From contig CAVYPM010000002.1 in NCBI GenBank assembly GCA_963770375.1, positions 1-64,000 of the forward strand: a DNA stretch of 64,000 bases, given 5' to 3'. The position numbers were made by a program, and so were the translations under genes. Positions within the stretch are counted from its first letter, which is position 1, and every line of letters begins with the position of its first letter. Origin of the DNA: DASVBE01 sp963770375 (GTDB taxonomy: Bacteria; Actinomycetota; Actinomycetes; Streptosporangiales; Streptosporangiaceae). The notes under the pieces were generated by a model. It was not told the origin of the DNA. It saw only the letters and a list, made by a program, of their open reading frames with translations, and made no database searches. Positions 59,299-64,000 of the stretch are shown in pieces.

Positions 59299-60228
59299 AT
59301 GACCGCTGCGGGCTTCCACGAGGGGGAGCGCGCTGTCCAGCGCCGGGCCGGAACCGAGCACGACGCGGACCGGCTGTCGGGCATGCTTGATGCGCCCTGG
59401 CTCGACGGCGGGTTCAGCCGGTTCCTGGCCGCGCGGACCTTCGCGGCGCTCTGCGGGCGGGACGCGTCCGGGCGGCTGTGGGTCTCGCCGCTGGCCGGCC
59501 GGGCCGGGATGCTGGACGCGCACGGCACGGTCCTGAAGGTCCACACGGTCCCGGCGGCGGGCGACCCGCTGGCCGGGCTGCCGGCCGGCCAGCCGGCCGG
59601 CCTGATCGCGATCGAGTTCGCCATCCGCCGCCGGGTCCGGATCAACGGCACGCTCGACCGGGTCACCGATAAGGGCCTGGTCATCGGCGTGGACCAGGCC
59701 TACGGCAACTGCCCGCAGTACATCCAGATGCGCGAGCTGCGCCAGGTCCCGGCGTTTGGCCTGGTGCCCGGCGCGGCCCCGGCGCCGCCGGGCACCGCTG
59801 GCGTGCGCGGCGAGCTCAGCGAGGAGGACGCCGGCCAGATCCGGCGGTCCGACACGTTCTTCCTGGGTACCGTCCATCCCACCCGCGGCGCGGACTGCTC
59901 GCACCGGGGCGGGCCGATGGGCCTGGTCCGGGTGGAGGGGAACGAGCTGTGGTGGCCCGACTATCCCGGCAACAAGATGTTCAACAGCCTGGGCAACCTG
60001 GCCGTCGACCCGACGGCCGCGCTGCTGTTCGCCGGCTTCGGCAGTGGCCGGGTGCTGCACCTGTCCGGCACCGCGGTCACCGAGTGGGGCGCCCCGGGCG
60101 AGCCCGGCGACGACGGCGGGACCGGCCGCCGGGTCCGCTTCACTGTGTCGGCCGTGCAGTCCGGCCCGCCGCTCCCGGTGCGCTCCCGCCAGGTCGCCCC
60201 CTACCACCAGAACCCGCCGCTGACCTGA
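59299..60228 (+). CDS. Pyridoxamine 5'-phosphate oxidase-family protein
   Basis: A 309-residue FMN-binding split-barrel protein: MLDAPWLDGGFSRFLAART, FAALCGRDASGRLWVSPLAG, IEFAIRRRVRINGTL in the first half and DTFFLGTVHPTRGADCSHRG with GNKMFNSLGNLAVDPTAALL in the second. This two-half arrangement is seen in large PPOX-like proteins often next to CGNR or flavoenzymes. Cofactor probably FMN; substrate unknown. ATG 59299 has a weak GAGGAGAAGG site upstream. Confidence 0.8.
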   Translation: MTAAGFHEGERAVQRRAGTEHDADRLSGMLDAPWLDGGFSRFLAARTFAALCGRDASGRLWVSPLAGRAGMLDAHGTVLKVHTVPAAGDPLAGLPAGQPAGLIAIEFAIRRRVRINGTLDRVTDKGLVIGVDQAYGNCPQYIQMRELRQVPAFGLVPGAAPAPPGTAGVRGELSEEDAGQIRRSDTFFLGTVHPTRGADCSHRGGPMGLVRVEGNELWWPDYPGNKMFNSLGNLAVDPTAALLFAGFGSGRVLHLSGTAVTEWGAPGEPGDDGGTGRRVRFTVSAVQSGPPLPVRSRQVAPYHQNPPLT

Positions 60229-60256
60229 CCCGGCCGGGCCGGGTGTCCTGCCTCGT

Positions 60257-60269
60257 TAGACTCGGGCGG
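60257..60269 (+). promoter_or_regulatory. Leaderless promoter -10 (TAGACT) seven bases before the phosphoesterase start
   Basis: TAGACT at 60257-60262 ends seven bases before GTG 60270. There is no ribosome site between. Confidence 0.5.
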
Positions 60270-61211
60270 GTGGAAGCGCGGGGGCCGGCCCTGCTGGCCG
60301 TCAGCGACCTGCACGTCGGCTACCCGGACAACCGGCCGATCGTCAGCAGCCTGGAACCGGCCAGCGACGGTGACTGGCTGATCGTGGCCGGCGACGTGGC
60401 CGAGACCGCCGCCGACCTGGAATGGGCGCTGCGCCAGCTCACCGGGCGGTTCGCCACCGTGATCTGGGTCCCGGGCAACCACGAGCTGTGGACCACCCGC
60501 CGTGACCCGGTCCAGCTCCGCGGCGTGGCGCGCTACGAGCACCTGGTCAGCCTCTGCCGCTCCCTCGGCGTGCTGACCCCCGAGGACCCGTACCCGGTCT
60601 GGCCGTCCCCGGACGGCCCGGTCACCGTCGCCCCGCTCTTCCTGCTCTACGACTACAGCTTCCGCCCGGACGGCGCCGCGACCCGGGAGGAAGCCCTGGA
60701 GATCGCCAGGAACGCGGGCGTGATCTGCACCGACGAGTACCGGCTGCACCCCGACCCGTACGCCAGCCGGCACGAGTGGTGCCACGCCCGCGTCGAGGCG
60801 ACCCGCGCCCGGCTGGCCGCGCTGGACGGCGCCCCCGTCGTGCTGGTCAACCACTGGCCGCTGGTCCGCGAGCCGACCAGGGTCCTGCGTTACCCGCAGT
60901 TCGCGCAGTGGTGCGGCACCGACCTGACCGCGGACTGGCACACCGCGTTCAGCGCCGCCGCGGTGGTCTACGGCCACCTGCACATCCCGCGGACCACGCA
61001 CTACGACGGCGTCAGGTTCGAGGAAGTGTCGGTCGGCTACCCGCGCGAGTGGCGCCGCCAGCAGCAGCGCCAGCCACCCCGCCCGCCCTGGCTGCGCCAG
61101 ATCCTCCCCGCACCGGACGCGCCAGGCACGCCGGGTGCGCGGCCACACCGGGCGCGCCATGATCGAGGAAATCCTGCCCCCGCCGGTCAGCGCGGTGGAC
61201 ACCACCGATGA
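60270..61211 (+). CDS. Calcineurin-like metallophosphoesterase
   Basis: About 313 residues starting LLAVSDLHVGYPDNRPIV (D-x-H), with WLIVAGDVAETAADLEWAL (GDxx-type), VIWVPGNHELWTTRRD (GNHE), VVLVNHWPLVREPTR and VVYGHLHIPRTTHYDG (GHLH), the complete dimetal site. The tail beyond about 285 is Pro/Arg-rich. GTG 60270 is chosen because a -10 element sits seven bases before it, implying a leaderless message. It overlaps the PPTase gene by about 53 bases. Substrate unknown. Confidence 0.87.
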   Translation: MEARGPALLAVSDLHVGYPDNRPIVSSLEPASDGDWLIVAGDVAETAADLEWALRQLTGRFATVIWVPGNHELWTTRRDPVQLRGVARYEHLVSLCRSLGVLTPEDPYPVWPSPDGPVTVAPLFLLYDYSFRPDGAATREEALEIARNAGVICTDEYRLHPDPYASRHEWCHARVEATRARLAALDGAPVVLVNHWPLVREPTRVLRYPQFAQWCGTDLTADWHTAFSAAAVVYGHLHIPRTTHYDGVRFEEVSVGYPREWRRQQQRQPPRPPWLRQILPAPDAPGTPGARPHRARHDRGNPAPAGQRGGHHR

Positions 61212-61809
61212 CCCGCCCGGCGCGGCCCTCCTCCCCGCCGAGGAAGAGATCATCAGCCGCGCCGTCGCCTCGCGGCGGCGCGAGTTCACCACGGTCCGGC
61301 ACTGCGCCCGGCTCGCCCTGGCCGGCCTGGGCCTTCCCCCCGCCGCCCTGCTGCCCGGCGAGCGCGGCGCGCCCCAGTGGCCGGACGGCGTGGTCGGCAG
61401 CATGACCCACTGCGCGGGCTACCGGGGCGCCGCGGTCGCCCCCGCCGCCGCGGTGCGCACCATCGGCATCGACGCGGAACCGCACCAGCCGCTGCCCGGC
61501 AGCGTGCTCCCGGTGGTCAGCCTGCCCGCGGAGCGCGCCGCGCTGACCGCGCTGGCGGCCGGCCACCCCGGCGTCTGCTGGGACCGCCTGCTGTTCTGCG
61601 CCAAGGAGAGCGTCTACAAGGCGTGGTTCCCGCTGACCAGGCAGTGGCTGGGCTTCCAGCAGGCCGAGATCACGATCATGGATTACGGAATTTTCGAGGC
61701 CCGCCTGCTCGTCCCCGGCCCGTCACTGACCGGGTTCACCGGCCGCTGGCTGGTCCGCGACGGCCTGGTGCTCACCGCGATCGCGGAACCTGTCCATCAC
61801 ACGATGTAG
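61159..61809 (+). CDS. 4'-Phosphopantetheinyl transferase (Sfp type)
   Basis: The 216-residue enzyme shows RREFTTVRHCARLALAGLG, GVVGSMTHCAGYRGAAVAP, the CoA/Mg site TIGIDAEPHQPLP and the transferase signature LLFCAKESVYKAWFPLTRQW (K-E-x3-K). It activates carrier proteins of polyketide, non-ribosomal peptide or fatty acid synthases. ATG 61159 lies in the phosphoesterase gene. A SARP regulator 1.5 kb downstream fits a secondary-metabolite setting, but no synthase is in this window. Confidence 0.92.
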   Translation: MIEEILPPPVSAVDTTDDPPGAALLPAEEEIISRAVASRRREFTTVRHCARLALAGLGLPPAALLPGERGAPQWPDGVVGSMTHCAGYRGAAVAPAAAVRTIGIDAEPHQPLPGSVLPVVSLPAERAALTALAAGHPGVCWDRLLFCAKESVYKAWFPLTRQWLGFQQAEITIMDYGIFEARLLVPGPSLTGFTGRWLVRDGLVLTAIAEPVHHTM

Positions 61810-61859
61810 TCATTGAGTAACGGTTGGCCAGCTAATGGCGGCGTTGCGCCAGCTGGCCG

Positions 61860-61990
61860 TTTTCCGGGTTTCCGCACGTCGCCAGCTTGCGGCCGGTAAG
61901 TTGCCGCGGGACAGGCGTCCACCCGTGCCATCTGGCCCCCACCGCGGGCGAGCTCTCGCCGGGTGAACGCGAAGCCGCAAGGTCTGGAGC
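61860..61990 (+). promoter_or_regulatory. Structured 5' leader, possible c-di-AMP (ydaO-like) riboswitch
   Basis: The leader contains CCGCGGGACAGGCG, GCGAGCTCTCGC and GGGTGAACGCGAAGCCGCAAGG, which resemble parts of the ydaO/yuaA riboswitch family. In actinobacteria these often precede resuscitation-factor and cell-wall hydrolase genes such as the one that follows. The full consensus was not matched by eye, so this is tentative. Confidence 0.3.
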
Positions 61991-61993
61991 GTG

Positions 61994-62644
61994 ATGCCAG
62001 AAGCAGCCCGGCACGCCAAACCGAAGTCCCCGGCCAGGAAAATGGCCGGGCCGTCCGTAGCCGCAGCAGCCCTGGCCGGTATCGCTGCGGCTTTCGTGTT
62101 CCTGCCGGGCAGTGGCCCGGCCCAGGCTGCCCCGGACAGTGCGCTGTCCCAGCCGCCCCCGGTCACCCTGCCCGCCAACCGGCCCGACGTGACCCCCAAC
62201 CGGCTGGCCGCCACCATGCATCAGACCTCAGCGCAGCTGGAGACCCGGGCCGCCGCGGCCAGGGCCCGCGCCGCGGCCCACCGCCGGCACCTCGCGGAGA
62301 TCGCCGCGCAGAAGCGGGCCCAGCAGGAGCAGCAGACGCCCGCCCCGGTCAGCACCACGCCCCCGCCGTCGGCACCGCCCTCCTCGCCGCCGCCGTCCAG
62401 CGGCACCGACGCGGCGCACTCCGCGCTGGGCATCTGCATCCGCAACGCCGAAGAGGGCGGCAGCTACGCCTGGGGCCCGGGTAACGGCGGCGGCGCCTAC
62501 CAGTTCCTGGAAAGCACGTGGGAGCACTACGGCGGCGCGGCGAGCGAGTTCGGCGTGGCCGGGCCGGCCTACCAGGACCAGATCTTCGACAACGCGATCG
62601 CCGCCGGCGGCGCCTCAAACTGGACCAACTACGACGGCTGCTGA
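61994..62644 (+). CDS. Secreted transglycosylase-like (lysozyme-fold) protein
   Basis: The 216-residue protein has an N-terminal export helix (MAGPSVAAAALAGIAAAFVF, cleavage near AQAA), a helical RAAAARARAAAHRRHLAEIA stretch that may form a coiled coil, a Pro/Ser linker, and a small transglycosylase domain: CIRNAEEGGSYAWGPGNGGG, YQFLESTWEHYGG (Glu and substrate groove), ending SNWTNYDGC. It probably cleaves peptidoglycan. Two Cys likely form a disulfide. A structured leader precedes it. Confidence 0.8.
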   Translation: MPEAARHAKPKSPARKMAGPSVAAAALAGIAAAFVFLPGSGPAQAAPDSALSQPPPVTLPANRPDVTPNRLAATMHQTSAQLETRAAAARARAAAHRRHLAEIAAQKRAQQEQQTPAPVSTTPPPSAPPSSPPPSSGTDAAHSALGICIRNAEEGGSYAWGPGNGGGAYQFLESTWEHYGGAASEFGVAGPAYQDQIFDNAIAAGGASNWTNYDGC

Positions 62645-63281
62645 AAGCGACTGTACGGCCAGCCTTCAGGCCAGCGGCATAGAGCGGTATCTGGCCCAGC
62701 AGCACCTGGCCGAGGACTACCTGGCCCCCGCCGCCAGGTAGTCCTCGGCCAGGTGCTGCTGATACGCTGCGACGCCCTCGCGCAACGTGTAAGGCCCGCG
62801 GAGCCGTGGAAATCGGATCAGGGTGCACCGCACGAGGCGGCTGTTCCAGCTCATCCTGAGAGGTAACGTCGCGCGGTACGGGCACACCACCGTCACGGTT
62901 ACCCGGACGATTGCCGTTGACGTCGTGCGGATCCGCGCTGCCCATCTCAACTCACCCGTCAGTGGTTCTGACCACTGCCGGGGTCTGGAGCAGCGTGTTC
63001 CGCAAATTCCTGTAACTATCTCACCGCGATTTCTGCTTGACAACTCTGATCACCTGCGACGCCGGGCGTTCATCTAACAGCCACCTTCGCGCAGCCTTCC
63101 ACAGCGCGCTACCCGGCGGGCGGGCGCGGTCAGCGGGCGGAACGATCCGGGCGGACCGAGCGGCGTTCTGAACCGGACTGCCCGGGCCTTCGTATCCCAG
63201 GTAGGCCGTCCGGCCTATGCTCCGGCCGGGACGGATACGCGGAAGTCCACTGGCTGGCATGGCGGAAAGCAGGATCGGCCC
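62645..63281. other. Gap of about 640 bases before the SARP gene
   Basis: It begins with a long hairpin (62697-62761) and includes an AT-richer section around 62820-63080. Several open frames cross it but none has a good start or recognisable content. Promoters for the SARP gene should be here. Confidence 0.4.
62697..62761 (+). terminator. Perfect 29-bp hairpin after the transglycosylase gene
   Basis: The arms at 62697-62725 and 62733-62761 are exact complements, with a seven-base loop CCCCGCC. They begin CAGCAGCACCTGGCCGAGGA. The length is unusual for a terminator. On both strands the arm encodes QQHLAEDYLA followed shortly by a stop. Confidence 0.6.
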
Positions 63282-64000
63282 GTGGGCACAGTGCGGCAAC
63301 CCGGAAACGGCCAGGCTGGCCGGCCGGGTGACCTGCAGCTGCGGCTGCTGGGGCCGGTCGAGCTGATGGCCGGCGGGCGGCCGGTGGACTGCGGCCCGGC
63401 CCGGCAGCGCACCGTGCTCGCCGCCCTCGGCGTGGACGCCGGCCGGCTGGTGCCGCAGGACCTGCTGATCGCCCGGGTCTGGGGCGACGCCCCGCCGCCG
63501 GGCGTGCGCAGCGGCCTGTACAGCTACGTCACCCGGCTGCGCCGGGTCCTGCACGCGGCCGGGGCCCCGGGCGCGGCGGCCGGGCTGGTCAGCTGCCCCG
63601 GCGGCTACCTGCTCGAGCTCGACCCCGCCGCGGTGGACCTGGTCCTGTTCCGGCGGCTGACCAGGGCGGCCCGGCAGGCGCCGCCCGGCCCGGCGGCGCT
63701 CGGCCTGCTCGACGGGGCGCTCGCGCTGTGGCGCGGCCCGGCTCTGGCCGGCCTGACGAGCACCTGGGCGAGCACCACCCGCGACCTGCTGGAACAGCGG
63801 CGGGTGGACGCGGTGCTCGGCTGGGCGCGGGCGCACCTGGACGGCGGCCGGCCGGGGACGGTGATCGGCGCGCTGCGCGACCTGCTGCCCCGGCACCGGC
63901 TGGTGGAACCGCTGGCCGCCCGGCTGATCGAGGCCCTGTACGCGGACGGGCGCGCGGCCGAGGCGCTGGACTGCTACGCCGGGGTACGCGCGCACCTGGT
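63282..64000 (+). CDS. SARP/AfsR-family transcriptional regulator, cut by the window end
   Basis: From GTG 63282 the frame stays open to the end of the window. Residues 20-110 form an OmpR-like winged helix: LQLRLLGPVELMAGGRPVDC, LAALGVDAGRLVPQDLLIAR and VRSGLYSYVTRLRRVLHAAG. The bacterial transcriptional activation domain follows: ELDPAAVDLVLFRRLTRAAR, ALALWRGPALAGLTSTWAST and RHRLVEPLAARLIEALYADG. SARPs activate secondary-metabolite operons. Whether an NB-ARC part follows, as in AfsR, lies beyond the window. AAGCAGGA precedes the start. Confidence 0.88.
   Translation, partial: MGTVRQPGNGQAGRPGDLQLRLLGPVELMAGGRPVDCGPARQRTVLAALGVDAGRLVPQDLLIARVWGDAPPPGVRSGLYSYVTRLRRVLHAAGAPGAAAGLVSCPGGYLLELDPAAVDLVLFRRLTRAARQAPPGPAALGLLDGALALWRGPALAGLTSTWASTTRDLLEQRRVDAVLGWARAHLDGGRPGTVIGALRDLLPRHRLVEPLAARLIEALYADGRAAEALDCYAGVRAHL

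Noticed and set aside
62717..63043. Minus-strand 108-residue frame after the transglycosylase
   Set aside because: Arg/Thr-rich with no ribosome site or family; its end is inside the hairpin. Kept only as part of the hairpin observation.
63021..63995. Long open frame on the minus strand across the SARP gene
   Set aside because: Gln/Arg/Gly-rich composition and no motifs; the plus strand carries a clear SARP regulator. It is a GC-driven shadow.

Overview
The window is about 64 kb of very GC-rich DNA (third codon positions almost all G or C). The gene content points to a filamentous or soil actinobacterium: an Lsr2 nucleoid protein, an encapsulin/DyP operon, an ECF42 sigma factor with a DGPF partner, a SigK/RskA pair, CGNR and SARP regulators, an Sfp-type phosphopantetheinyl transferase, Clp-N/HTH proteins and STAND ATPases. 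Genus cannot be fixed from the sequence.

Layout. 1-4.4 kb: decayed or error-rich DNA with a phosphoesterase broken by at least four frameshifts, a truncated GrpB-like gene, an intact Cys-rich copper-binding protein, a tRNA 3'-end fragment, a broken membrane protein and a doubly frameshifted VOC gene. 4.4-7.5 kb: phosphotransferase, GNAT and a DHA2 efflux pump. 7.5-9.6 kb: accessory DNA with the 3' half of a tRNA-Arg(ACG), its terminator, a (GGC)n(GGA)n tract, two paralogous small proteins and a direct repeat. 9.7-18.2 kb: a frameshifted methyltransferase, a compact minus-strand run (DinB, tautomerase-like, Clp-N, phosphotransferase), NTF2-like proteins, two MFS exporters and a hydrolase. 18.4-20.2 kb: a Clp-N/zinc-finger regulator under a palindromic promoter, then remnants of a MarR gene, a cupin gene and a sigma factor. 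20.2-31.3 kb: STAND-TPR protein, Pr6Pr, holin-like, Smr, a sedolisin protease, sigK-rskA, aldo/keto reductase, phosphotransferase and the pseudouridine catabolism pair. 31.3-40.6 kb: polar amino-acid ABC importer, SDR with a broken start, PEP carboxylase, DGPF protein plus ECF42, intradiol dioxygenase. 40.9-51.1 kb: lsr2, STAND ATPase, FAD oxidoreductase, GH25 muramidase, YegP, hydrolase, G6PDH, and a PLP decarboxylase fused to a cyclic-nucleotide-binding domain. 51.2-64 kb: a cyclase-NB-ARC-TPR protein, DUF6508, RIO kinase, encapsulin and DyP peroxidase, CGNR regulator, PPOX-like protein, metallophosphoesterase, PPTase, a secreted transglycosylase and the start of a SARP regulator.

The strongest functional units are the encapsulin nanocompartment with its DyP cargo (cargo tag visible), the DGPF/ECF42 module with a matching ECF42-type promoter, and psuK-psuG. 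The divergently arranged cyclase and cNMP-binding decarboxylase form the most unusual pair. Dispersed palindromic repeats sit in several intergenic gaps. Single-base frameshifts, mostly in runs of five or more G or C, break several otherwise well-conserved genes, so sequencing or assembly error must be excluded before calling them pseudogenes.
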